Positions 10,580 through 21,519 of a DNA stretch of 64,000 nucleotides are shown here, one piece after another. Position numbers and translations under genes: made by a program. This DNA comes from Eucalyptus grandis (taxonomy: Eukaryota; Streptophyta; Magnoliopsida; Myrtales; Myrtaceae): positions 13,383,398-13,447,397 of the forward strand of contig NC_052618.1 of assembly GCF_016545825.1 (NCBI RefSeq), read 5' to 3'. The stretch's first letter is position 1. Each line of letters begins with the position of its first letter. The notes under the pieces were generated by a model, which did no database searches, was not told the DNA's origin, and saw only the letters and a list, made by a program, of their open reading frames with translations.

Positions 10580-13405
10580 CCACTATGGATGAGGATAGGC
10601 GGGGCTTGGGGGCCTTGGGAAGAACCAGCAAGGGATTATGACACCCATCGAAGCAAAGTTGTGTCCTAAGAATATGGGTATGGGTTTCAACGACTACCAA
10701 AGAAACCCCTGCAAAGGCGCCTGCTGCCTCATTGGAGCCAGAGGAAAAGAAGCCATCACCTGATGTGCCTGGTAAGGAGAAGCTTTTGTCTAAGCAAGCG
10801 AACAAGACAATGCTGAAAAACAAAGCGAAACACATTACAGCAAAAGAGCTGTTGGCGAAGTTGACACCTAAATTTTACAATTTTATTATGTGCAAAATTA
10901 GGAATTAGTCACTAAATCAAAAAAAAGAAAAAAAAAAAAACAAAAGCAAAAACAACAAAAAGAAAAGAAAAAAAAAGAAAAGAAAACGTGGAAGGGGCCG
11001 AGCCCGTTTCCTTCTTGGCCCGGCCCCGTTGGCCTCTATCCTTCTCCGCTTGTTTCGCACATGAAACCCGCAAAAAGAGAAAAGCAGACGGGGGCAGAAA
11101 AAGAAGAAAAGACGAGAGAGGAGGAGAGAGAACGGGGAGAAAGGGGAGGAGAGAGCCGGGGAGAAGAGGGAAGACCGGACGGAGAGAGGGGGGAGGATCA
11201 AAAAGAAAACGGAGAAACAGAGCCAAAAACAGGAGGCTGGAGAGGGGAGCCCCTCCGTCGCCGGGGCCGAGCCTCTACGCTCGCCGCCTCCGTCCCGGCC
11301 GGACCACCTCCGCCACTACCCGCTCTACCGCGTCGAAACGTCGACCCCGAGCTCGCTGCTCGTGACCTCGCCCGTCTCACCGCTGCTGCATCCCGACGCC
11401 AGTAGCTCGAACTGGTCACCGAGCCCCCTCGCAACACTAGCAACTCGCGAAGCCGACGCTGTTGCTGCGCGAACAAGCCAATTCTGGGGGAGGAGGGCGG
11501 CGGCGGCGGCTGCCGTCTGCCGTCCAAGCGGCTGCCCTCCGTCCGCGTCGCCGCTCCGCCATTGCTCATTTCTCTCGTGACAGCAACGCTGTCCAGCGCT
11601 TGCGCTAGCGCCCCCGACACTAGCGAGATTTGAACCGGTCGCCGCGCCGCCGCCGCCGCAACCGTGCGAAGCTCCGCCCGCGCCATCGCTGTTTCCGCGC
11701 CCTCCGCCGGTCTCGGCCGCTCTGCAGCTAGCACCAGTCCGCCCCGTCGCGGCCGGAGATCCGCCAAAGGCCCGGATCGATCACGCTCGATCGAGATGCA
11801 GGAGTCTTTCCCCTCCGCCGCATCATCTGCCGCCGCGCCACCACCGCTGCGCCCCGACTCGCCCTGCGGCCCGAGCTTCCGCGACCCTGCGCAAGAGCCT
11901 CCTCCTGCCGCCCTGCGCCGCCCCTACGACGCCGTCCGAGCCGCGACGCCGCCGTTACCCACTTCCGCAGCCGCTCGTCGCCACCGCAGTACCAGTCCAA
12001 CCCCGTCGCATCACCGGCCCGTTGCCGCTGCCACCCGCCGCGTCGTCGGAGCCACTCGTTGTGTCGCCGCCGCCGTCGAGCCCGTCATTGCCGTCGTCGC
12101 CGCCGGCAAGAAACCCTAGAGAGGAGGCAGAAACGGGTAGGGTTTTTGTTCTTATTCGGGCCGGGTTTGGTTGTTTTACTTGTGGGCTTAGGGATTTATG
12201 GACTTGTGGGCTTATTGTGGACTTCTTTTTTAAAAATTAAAGAGATTGGACCAGATTGGGCCCGCTGGTTGGGCCCAATCCGAATCAAAGAAAGGCCCGA
12301 AGGCTGGTCGGACCTTGTCCTTCGGACGGGCCGGTTCGGCCAGCCCCCTCCATTTGGACCGAACCGGGTCCGGTCTCTGACCGGACCCGATCCGAGCTAA
12401 CCGGGTCGGGTCAAACCGGACCCGACCTGGTCCGCCCTTTTTAAAAATTTAAAATTTAAAATTAAAAAATTAAAAAAATTTAAAAAATTTAAAAAAAAAT
12501 TTAAAAAAATTTAAAATTTTTTTTTAAAAAAATTAAATTAAAAAATTTCGAAAATCCAAAAAATGTAGGTTTTGTTTAGGAATGGCCATGTATTGCATTT
12601 ATAGTGTATTTAGGCCTTAAATTGCTTGTATATTGATTATATTGCATGTTTAATTCACTTGTTTAAGTATGTTTGCAATTGCTTAGTGGTATGTGTTAAT
12701 TTTACTGCAATTAAGATCTTGGTAGTTATGATTTATTTTAATGATTGCGCACCTGCATGATCACCTCACATGTTAGTGGATAAATATGAAATCAATCCAA
12801 ATTGCACAAAAAAATCATTTTGTTAAAATGAACAAGATTAGGTACCGAAAGGGCACTAATTGGTTAATTAGTGTAATCAAGTCCCCGAACCTAAATTCTC
12901 TGGTTGCGTAGGAAGTGAGGCACGCTCCCATGCCTCACTTGGTTTCTAGCCGACCCCAATAGGCTAGTGGCGACTCCTTTTGTGCAAAATTCATGAAAAA
13001 TATCCCAACGTCACGCGGGGTATGGGCTTGGGAGAGCTCGCGCCTAATCATGGGCCTTAGGCCCGTCCTTTAGGCAATACCCCTAAACCTGTTCCCTCCC
13101 CCCGAGGGTAGGTCGCGACAAGCAGGAACAGGGTGTTGAAGTTGTGCAAAACGTACACGACATGCGTGGACCTCAGGTTAGGGTATTAGCAAGCCTGGAG
13201 AATCTGAACGTGGAAGAGAAGGTGAGGGAGAGTGATGTTCCTATGCGCGAGCTCCAGCACAATATAAGGTCGATTGTGGACCTAGTTGAGTTGGATATTC
13301 AGAAGATCGATAGGGACTTGAGGAATGAGAAGGAGAAAGCTCTGAGCTTGCAAGAGGAAAACAGAAGCTGCAAGCTGAGGCAGAACTCCATAAGAAACAA
13401 CTGAA
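10580..13405 (+). pseudogene. TFIP11: TFIP11/STIPL1-like pseudogene copy 2, split by an LTR-like insertion
   Basis: This copy starts abruptly in the G-patch region (10586, ATGGATGAGGATAGGCGGGG). It continues through KNMGMGFN and the PGKEKLLSKQ segment to KELLAK at 10860, is interrupted, and resumes at 13121 with [34 protein letters not shown] and [20 protein letters not shown]. Unlike copy 1 it keeps the glutamine in ELQHN, so the two are independent decays of one parent. A one-base insertion near 13350 scrambles the coiled-coil stretch after ALSLQEE. Homology ends near 13405, where a minus-strand AAE3 fragment begins. The N-terminus and the whole GCFC domain are missing. Confidence 0.85.
10862..13120. 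mobile_element. LTR-like insertion (probable solo LTR of a Ty3/Gypsy TAT-like element)
   Basis: The 2259-bp segment interrupts the TFIP11 copy 2 reading between two adjacent lysine codons. It begins TGACACC and ends CGCGACA, so it satisfies TG...CA. The right portion holds GTCCCCGAACC (about 12892), AGTGGCGACTCC (about 12967) and GGTAGGTCGCGACA. Such motifs are familiar from plant Gypsy TAT/Retand-type LTRs. No gag-pol reading frame is inside, which argues for a solo LTR. No clear target-site duplication is visible; only the native AAG-AAG codon pair flanks it. A GC-rich island (about 10985-12120) and a GGACCGGAC-rich stretch (12250-12440) precede an A/T homopolymer zone (12440-12552). Confidence 0.65.
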
Positions 13406-13406
13406 T

Positions 13407-14578
13407 AATCTAGCAACTAAATTGTGCACATGGAACAGCGGAAGCACAATCACGGTAGTCTAATTCCGTTAGTTTGTACCCCACCTGATGATGCCAAATT
13501 GCGCTGAGTTAGCAGCATGTGATTGGGGAGGGGTGACCCATAGCGTCGGAGGTGTGCAAGAACATAGCTACATCCGAGGGATCATTGACAACTGTGGACA
13601 TCGAGTCGAGGCTCGGCTCGACTCTACGTCGGTCGAAGAGAGAGTGATTTTGGTATCGGCAGAGTGAAGATTGGCGGTTAGGTGGGGGATGTTGAGCTTG
13701 GAAGCAGCGGATTGAGCCCGTCGGTTTCCTTCTTGCAGTGTCAATAGGAGCTTCGGTTCTGAGTCGGAAAGGTAGAACTCGAGCACCTTAGCTGTGTATA
13801 AGGGATTGAGCGGAGCTGCAGTGGCTCGGCAATGGATTACCGCTGGAAACAGGATCACAAACTGCAAAACGAACACATTTTCCAATAAGAAAACTATCAC
13901 ACCAGTCCCTGCAGATTGGAGATACACACACATATGCAGGATATGCAGACAACTAGTTTGTCAACGTTTAATTTCATTAAAACCATCCATCTCCTTTTGA
14001 TAAGCGTTGACTTTGTTTTACGATGAATCGGTGCTTGTACGTCCCAGAAAACAACCCTTGGACCCGACAGAAAATTCTCTTCATGCTTTTCCCATTTCAA
14101 TTTGTTCCTGTTCAATTTGCACCATGCGCTCGCAGAAATTTTATGCCTCAGATGCAATTTTTTTCAGTAGAAATCGATGCCATTTCCGTCTCTCTGTTCT
14201 CGAAATACTGTAAAACTCCAAGAAACATCTACCTCTTTCTTTCCCAAGCTATTTCCCAGTCGATGTTTCGCAAGTCATCGATCTCATCATTAAAAATTTA
14301 TCGTCACCGCAATCTTCCAGATATTGTGTTCTCGAATTTAAACAGCATCATCCGTACTCGCAAACAGACCGAGATGACACAAACATACCTCGATGTTGTT
14401 GAGGAAAGTGAGCGCGACGGTGTCGGTGTGAGGCAGTGATGAGCGTGGTGGCGTGGTTGACAATCTCCTGCAGCCACATGTGCGTCAGGTCGAGCTCCTC
14501 GCAGGCGGAGACGGCTCTCTTGTTGGGGAAATCCGACGTTGCCGTCTTCAATAGGTCCGTGAGCGTAAGTTCTCCCAT
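13407..14578 (-). pseudogene. AAE3: Oxalate-CoA ligase (AAE3-like) acyl-activating enzyme, truncated pseudogene
   Basis: On the minus strand exon 1 (14578-14389) reads MGELTLTDLLKTATSDFPNK, then SACEELDLTHMWLQEIV and, after a small deletion, DTVALTFLNNIE, ending at a GT donor. Exon 2 (about 13861-13407) starts after an AG acceptor with FVILFPAVIHCRATAAPLN and continues with EFYLSDSEPKLLLT, AASKLNIPHLTANLHSAD, VAMFLHTSDAMG and VIVLPLFHVHN. This is the N-terminal part of peroxisome/cytosol-type 4CL-like enzymes of the AAE3 group, which make oxalyl-CoA. The LHTSGTT-x-KG P-loop is degraded to LHTSDAMG, a frame change occurs before it and a stop after it. The fragment ends at FHVHNLVARL, leaving about 200 of about 520 residues. 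The AMP-binding and C-terminal lysine regions are absent. Confidence 0.85.
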
Positions 14579-15599
14579 CGCTAACCACAGGGAACGAATT
14601 GATGGGAATCGGCTTCAGCCGAAATCGATCCCCTATCGAACTGAAGAGGGGCACGACAATCGCTTGGCAAGATGAGAATGAAGGATCGACAAGAATAGGA
14701 ATTCGCACGAAGGAGAATGGGGGAAACTGGAGCATTCGATGACGGAGGAGGAGGAGGAGGAGGGAGGAGGGTTGCGTATGCATATGGGATGGAGATGAGA
14801 CCAGAGGGAGGGAGGGAAGTTGGCACCATTGAGGTGGCTCGTTTAAGGTGGCGACTGAGACTTAACGGATCAAAAGCTGGAACTAGTCTCACTAATGTCT
14901 TCGCGAGAAAATATTCAGTAAACTAATGATAGCCACGTCATCAATACATTTGTCGATTCAATGGACGACAAGTGGCACTATGGGGCCCGCTCTATCAGCA
15001 AGTCTGCAAGTCCATTCTGGACGACAAAACAAATGTCGTCCAAATTTGAGATAAGAAATGAAAACCACAGCATCAGAAAAGGTCATCGCCAAAGGATTAA
15101 AATCCAGTCCAAGTTTGGGGCAATGGCGATTCTGACACTCTATTCTTTGCATGCGCACACGCAGATCTCGCGCTCCTTTACAACAGATTACACATTCAAA
15201 ACTCGATTCTGTTCATACAGAACACTTTTAACTCAAACCAGAGAGATCAGCATGCCATGAGACAGCAATTTTCAGGTCATTATTCGAGCATACGAGACGA
15301 GAATCATAACACCATTTGACAAATGAGCATCCTATTCCGACAAAGTCGGCCATAATAAGGCTTCGATAAGTTGAGAACAAATCGAAGTTATGTAATATGA
15401 TTTTGCAGTTCGAGGATTGAATCGAATTTACATACTGATCTAGTTCGAGCATTTCACCGAACACCTGATACGCATTTTGATCAAGGAGTTCATACGCAAA
15501 TACAAACCGACGATTTACTTTCAGATCCTCACAACAACAGTACGAGTCCGAGTTTTTAATTGAGCTTCAATCTCAACTGATTTACTCACAAACATTATT
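14579..15599. other. Upstream region of the AAE3-like pseudogene, no gene recognised
   Basis: Lying 5' of the minus-strand AAE3 ATG, this stretch holds a GGA-rich run (14745-14770) and otherwise ordinary sequence. Short ORFs exist on both strands, but none has recognisable content. It may contain the former promoter and leader of AAE3; no clear TATA box or other element was singled out. Confidence 0.35.
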
Positions 15600-16230
15600 A
15601 CCTAAAGCTCACGGGCTCTGTTTCGTTCATAAGCGGCAGAAATAGAGTGTGTGGAATTTACCTTGATGACATTTAAGTTTTTGACCTCGGACTGTGATAA
15701 TATCACTAGCAAAGCTCCTGGTGGTGTCGACGTCGATGATCGGGGCCGGCGAAAGCGGAACAACCAAGGTTCGTGAACTTGCGAGCGTCCTGACCAGAAA
15801 ACAGAGCAGAACAAGAGTTGGCCTTGCTACAGTGAAAACGGCGATCGGAGTAACTACGGTGGTAGCTAACACTGTCTGGAGGATGACGGAGAAGGAGAAC
15901 CGATGAAGAAGCCTCTAGAATTCCTGAGAAAGAGAATTGCTTCGTCAGCTTCAGCGTATGCGTTCTGTTGTGTTATCGCTGAACTTGTGGCGGCCGTCCA
16001 TGGTGGTCGACGGTGGCTGTTTTGGTGATTGGAGACGGCAACGGTAGATTTCTGGTGTCGATTAGCGAGAGAAATTGTCTAGGCCAAGGCTTTAATCTGA
16101 TGGGCTTGGTGTGATCTGGGCTACGCTTGTGCCTCAGGCCCAACAGATCGACTAGGCCCTTTCAATTCTGAGTTGGAGCTCCTTTTTTATTTCTTTTTTT
16201 ATTTATATTTACAAAAAGCATATTCAACTT
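15600..16230 (-). repeat. Unrecognised duplicated exon-like unit, intact copy
   Basis: The segment from AGCTCACGGGCTCTGTTTCG (15607) to TTGCCGGCAAAGG (about 16230) recurs in two separated pieces, at 16928-17345 and 18240-18560. Read on the minus strand it gives a hydrophobic stretch VLATTVVTPIAVFTVA, then LVLLCFLV, then DIITVRGQKLKC, and ends at a good GT donor (GTAAATTCC). The same positions in the partner read LATTVALPLP and LITDRGQKF. Conservation of these features suggests a former first exon with a membrane segment. I do not recognise the family. Stops and frame changes occur in both copies. Confidence 0.5.
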
Positions 16231-16917
16231 GCCGGCAAAGGAATAACTGCACATTCTGATATTTGGATGCATGATAGTTTCTTCCTTCACCGCCGAACCA
16301 TATATTTTCGTTCATAGGCTCATTGACATTTAGTTGAATATCCTTGTGTGCCTTGACTTTCTTCATTCTCGTGACCGGCACGTGATCTTTTTCTACTCTT
16401 ACCCCCATGAATTGAGATGAACACTGAAAGCATCGCTTTATGCCGCATATTAGTTCAAACCAATATGCCGCATGTCATTGTCTTTGTTCTCTTTTTAGAG
16501 CTAGTTGCAATCTTATCATTTTTAGATTTTTAGTAAATCTAATAAGTTGCTGTGATCGCTCTTGTAACTCTGCCATTGAAGAACGCAATTCTACTCTTGA
16601 AAATTCGAGATTGTGAATCCGTCCTCCAAACATATGTCAAGCCGAGCCCATGATTGATAGCCATGAAACTCAGGTGCAAGCTCATTCTTGATGATGATCT
16701 TGAATAATTGCACCTATTGCATCAAGACCGTCAACTGCAATTTATGTTAAAACATATCCATAAACTTGAGGTTACTTGTCTTATCTCGTCTAATTGGGTG
16801 ATTGCGACAATTATCACTTTTAGAATACAAACCAATGATTCAGATCATCATGACAATAACAGTACAGGTCCAAGTTGTTAATCGAGTTTCAACGGCAATT
16901 GATTTAGTAACAAACAT

Positions 16918-17350
16918 TAGTAGTTGAAGCTCACCGGCTCTGTTTCATTCATAAGCGGCAGAAACAGTGTGTGGAATTTACCTTGATTAAAGTGAATTTT
17001 TGACCTCGGTCAGTGATCAAATAAGAGAAAAAGTTCACGAAGGCAATGACGTCGATGATCGAGGTCAGTGAAGGGGGAACGACCAAGGGTCCTTGCACTT
17101 TCGGGCGTCCTAACCGGAAAATAGAGCAGAACGAAAGGAGGCCTTGCTGCAACGAACTTGGCAATGGCAGAGCTACAGTGGTGGCTAACGGTGTCTGGAG
17201 GACGATGGAGAAGGGAAAATCGATGAAGAAACGGTCTAGAATGCCTATATGTGATGCGCGCAGAGATGAAACTGATTCTGTAGAGAGAGAGAGAGAGAGG
17301 GGGGGGGGATTCCGTCGATATCTAGAGATGAATTCATCACAAGCCTCCAT
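16918..17350 (-). repeat. Partner copy (first half) of the 15.6 kb unit
   Basis: AGCTCACCGGCTCTGTTTCATTCATAAGCGGCAGAAA at 16929 onward matches 15607 onward, including the minus-strand GT donor region and the ATGACGTCGATGATCGAGG element (17047; compare 15729). The second half of the unit is missing here and is found instead at 18240-18560. A purine run, (GA)n followed by G9, lies at 17282-17308. Confidence 0.55.
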
Positions 17351-17379
17351 TCCCTTCTTCCTTTACGAGCTCGTGTAAA

Positions 17380-19529
17380 GATATTGGTTGTAATTTACGT
17401 TTGGCTAAATGGATCATATGACACCATTATCAAGATTAGCATTTTCATCACATCACGCCTCATTTCATCTTGAGTCGAGGTTCTTTTTTTGGATATTCAT
17501 TTTATCTAGACTAGCCTCTTTGTAAAGTTCGGTACATCGGTACCGCATTTATTCAATCAATCTCTTGGTTGTGGTAAAGATTAATTTGCCCATTTTGCTC
17601 ATCTCTCTCCCATCAGAGATTGATACATGATCTTAAACCCCCTGAAACTCTCTCACAAAGTTAATTTCGCCGATGTGCTCGCAATTTGGAAAAGACATCG
17701 AAAAAATGAAGACAAAAAATTAGAGGTCCCCCACTTCATATCTGCCTTACAAATGTTCCCTAGAAGGATACAAAAGGAGATAGATTACTCCATTATTGAA
17801 CATAATTGCAATTTATGCAATTATGTCCTTTGATTTGTTGGATTCGTATAATTCAACTATGTCCTTTAATTTGCAATTCATAATCTTTTTCTTGTTTGCA
17901 TCTCTTCCTTATGTAGCATATTCACAAATGATTCAATTATTGACTTGAACATCTCCTTATATTCCAACAAATCAATTATCATATTCACATGATTCTGGGT
18001 TCTCATCATATTGAAAAACAACAATGCAACAAAAGAAAGTGAATACTTTACATCTCGTCTATTTTCTTTTTGTCCTTTCGTTGGCCTCTGAATGCGTATT
18101 GTACTACGTATTACATAATTTCACTGCGGTTGTGTCCTACGTACATATATATGCGCCTTTCATTAAAAAAAGTGCGCTGGTCGGGTTTCGCTGGTCGGCT
18201 TCCCTTCATTGAGGCTTCTAATTTTCAATTGACAGCAAAGCGAAAATGGCAACGGCAAGGACCTAACAATTGTGTATGGGCTTGTGCTTGATGTGGTCTG
18301 GCGCGAATGGGTTGACCGGCCAAGGTTTACTCCCATGGGCTTCGAATGGTCAGGCCGCACTTGTGGATTAGGCCCAACAGACCGGACACAGCTCTTTCGA
18401 TTATGACTCAATTGGAGCTTTTTTCATTACTTTCTTCTTCTTTTTTCCCTCTTTTTAGTTCTCTTTTTTATTTGGGTTTTTATTTATTTTTAAACATTTT
18501 TATATCATCTCTTTCCTTTTCTTTTTTTTTTACCATAACGCGTTTTTGACTTGCCGGCAAAAATTCAAGTGTCAATAGGGACAACATTCCATCATCTCAC
18601 CAATGAATTACTTTACCCCGAACTCTACTACAATCCTTTATTTATGCAATACTGCGACGTCATTCAGTGAAATAATAGTCCTTGTACCTAACTCTACAAT
18701 CCTTGAGTTGAATTTGAGCGCCAATAACGTCCCTGAACTTGTGCTTAAGTTGATTTTCTAGCAATGCATAGCCTGGGTGTTGAAGTATACCTTTGCATGC
18801 TCTATCGGTGCAAAACGCTGTAGTGGATTCAATATATACATGGTATAGCAAGTGTATTCATGACTCGTCGTCTTAGCACTCAAGATTTAGGATGATGTTC
18901 ACTATAGTTGCATATGGACCCAACGGGAAATACTTTTGCCCACTATAGATTATCTTCGACATGGTCGTGTAGTGTTTACCGCACAACTTGTTGTGGTGCG
19001 TAAGAGGAAAGGGCTAGTGATACATACAATTCCTTGGTATGCCATCATGATATTCTTATAGGTGCTCCAACTGCTACTTTTTTACAAGAAACAAGATACA
19101 GGATGCGGTGGCTCCTCAAAGAAGGTGTCACAGCATGTTCTCATTTTGACATCTATCAAGCTAAAGTAGAACATGAATGGAGATTCGCTAGCATTCTTTT
19201 TCTTTCTATATCATTTTAAAATCCTTCATTTTTTATATTGTTTTCTGTGATTATGTTTGTCTCCTTGTTTCTGATCAATGTCTCTTTAAATGTTACTTGA
19301 ACTGCCGTGGACGAACTCTTTTTGTTTTCTCTTCCTATTTGGCTGGATCAAAATGCTGTCTTCTACCGTGTTGATACAGCCGCAGTCTTCAATTTTTAGT
19401 GTCACTTCACTTCTTGCATTGTATCAAATTAAGCGCTTTGTTGGTGGGTATCTACTATTCATACCTATCATTTTAGTAAATGTTAATTTTGTTGCAACAT
19501 GCGGACTGTATGTGCTAGTACTTCAATCT
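17380..19529. other. Spacer with a displaced duplicate piece, no gene recognised
   Basis: Mostly AT-rich sequence. Positions 18240-18560 match the second half of the 15.6 kb unit (GGCCCAACAGA...GGAGCT...ACTTGCCGGCAAA, compare 16138-16230). Short ORFs at 17627, 19034 and 19290 show no family features I recognise; the last is hydrophobic and may be chance in T-rich DNA. Confidence 0.4.
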
Positions 19530-21510
19530 CTCTTTATTTGGTTCTCGTATGTGTGGATGGCTGCTGGTTTTGGTGCCTTTATCTTTGCATAGACAGAAGT
19601 TATACGCATTTACTTCGATTAGATCCCACCCGAAGTATCCTTCTCCCTCTACACTCCCACCCCCTTCTTTGCTTTTCTTCCTATTTATATCAGTTTCTCT
19701 ATTGAGAGTATTTGAAACTAACAGAGAACAGACCTTAGAGCACGAAGAAGTGATAGCCGTTGGGGTGGTCACTCTTGCTGGTGATATTTGCCTAATCCAC
19801 TTCATACCTACATTGTTAGTACACTCAGTACTTCCTCTTGGAGCAGTAAAAAAACTGCATATAAAAGAGACATACTTAAAATATATAACAAAGCAGAAGG
19901 AAGAGAACTATAAAAGGCATATCTAGGAAATGTTGCAATATTCAATGAGGTAAAACCAACATAGCTAAGAAGCTCACCTAGACTACAAGCCTAGAACATC
20001 TGACAAGCCACGAATGATCTGTAACCAAGCCTCCATAATATGAAGCTTTCAGCAGGAAAGCAATATATAGAAATGAGAGACTTTGCTCCAAGCATTGGAA
20101 GCACGTAAAAGACTGCTTTTTCAAACATGCATTGGATGGCCAGCAAAGCTAAATGATCAGCTTTTCTTAGTAGAACATGCTTCTACAATTCGATTCTGAT
20201 CAAAAGTGATCAAAACACATTTATAACTTCCACAATGCAATGTTAGGAGGATAAAGAACTCGTGCATGTACAGGAGTTAGATCTCCAATGCACACACTTA
20301 AAAGTTTAGCAGATTGGTGAACCTCCCTATTTGTCATAATTCTAATATAACTACATCGGTAGCCGAGCACGAGATCAACATATTAGTAACTAGCATTATA
20401 TGATACAACCTCTTGGTTGAAGTGATTCATGGAGAACCAAAACATACCCTCCAAGTTCTCGATTTGTTCCTGTTTGTAATGCCTAGCATGGCAATCATGA
20501 ACTCGTGACTACATTCCCACCAAATGCCAAAACTAAGGACACCGTTAAGAAGAGGCCAATCCAAGAAAAGTGGAACTACCATACTATTCCATTTGAACTA
20601 GAAAAGACAAGGTACTAAATTTTGAAGGATATATAACAAACTCGGACAATCTATTTCAATCCTACACTTGAAAAGCCGCAAACAGAGATGTTCAATCAAA
20701 ATCTACTAATACAATAGATGCTCCATTAACTAGTTAAATAATGAATGAAACTACATGAACATTACTAATCAAATTATTAACTTCCACAAAGATTGGACCA
20801 AAAATGGGGCACAGGGATGAAGAGAAGTGTGAACTTGGTCATTATTTTTCTCTATAGTGAAACCAGCACTTTTGGATATATATTAAGGCTAGTAAGTGTG
20901 GGAGCCAACTCAATGATCGCCAAGTCGAACTAGAAAGGGCTTAACTATAAATTTGAAAGGCAAAAGCATCACATGATTGGCCCTAAAGTTAGCTCAAAAG
21001 TGATTGCATCACTTAAATTTCTAAATATACAAAATTTACATATCAAGAAATGATGAGAAAATATGTAGCTAGAAGGACAGATCAATACAATGAGACACAA
21101 GCTGGTTAAAAGCTAGAAAGTGAAAATCCTAAGAGATTTCATTTCGACTATGGATATGATACGTTCCTTGGTGGGTAGCATAATAGTTCAAGAGTTACAG
21201 ATTCTGCATCAAATTGAATAATATAATCCAGCCCTATACATAAGATTAAGAATCACTATGGCTCGCGTGTGAAGCCACTGGAATGAGCTACAAAACGATT
21301 CTTATTCAACTGATGTGATTTGATACTTCGGTTTCGCAGCAACCCTAATGTCAAATCATGTGGCAACGTCATCACCACTTAAAAGAAGAGAAGGAAAAAA
21401 AATGATAAATGCATTGAATTTAGCATCGATCAAAAGTGAATCGACAAATGTCAAATTCCAAGACGTCAATCTTGCATCAGAAGTAGCTTAAGAAAACTTA
21501 CAGTACTTCA
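19530..21510. repeat. About 2-kb tandem duplication, copy 1
   Basis: This copy and the next share many landmarks in order: GTGGATGGCTGCT (19554/21539), TTGCTTTTCTTCCTATTTATATCAG (19670/21659), GGGGTGGTCACTCTTGCTGGTGATATTTG (19759/21754), CTTGGTTGAAG (20411/22451), CAAAAATGGGG (20800/22841) and TTACAGATTCTGCATCAAATTG (21195/23322). The plus strand has a small ORF around IALGVVTLAGDICIILVIPT in copy 2 with a similar reading in copy 1, but I do not recognise it. The period is about 2.0 kb. Confidence 0.7.
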
Positions 21511-21519
21511 TTCTCTCTT

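Noticed and set aside
10988..12119. Long GC-rich ORFs on both strands (up to 189 codons) as genes
   Set aside because: Open on several frames at once, low-complexity Pro/Arg/Ala content, inside an LTR-like insertion, no motif recognised.
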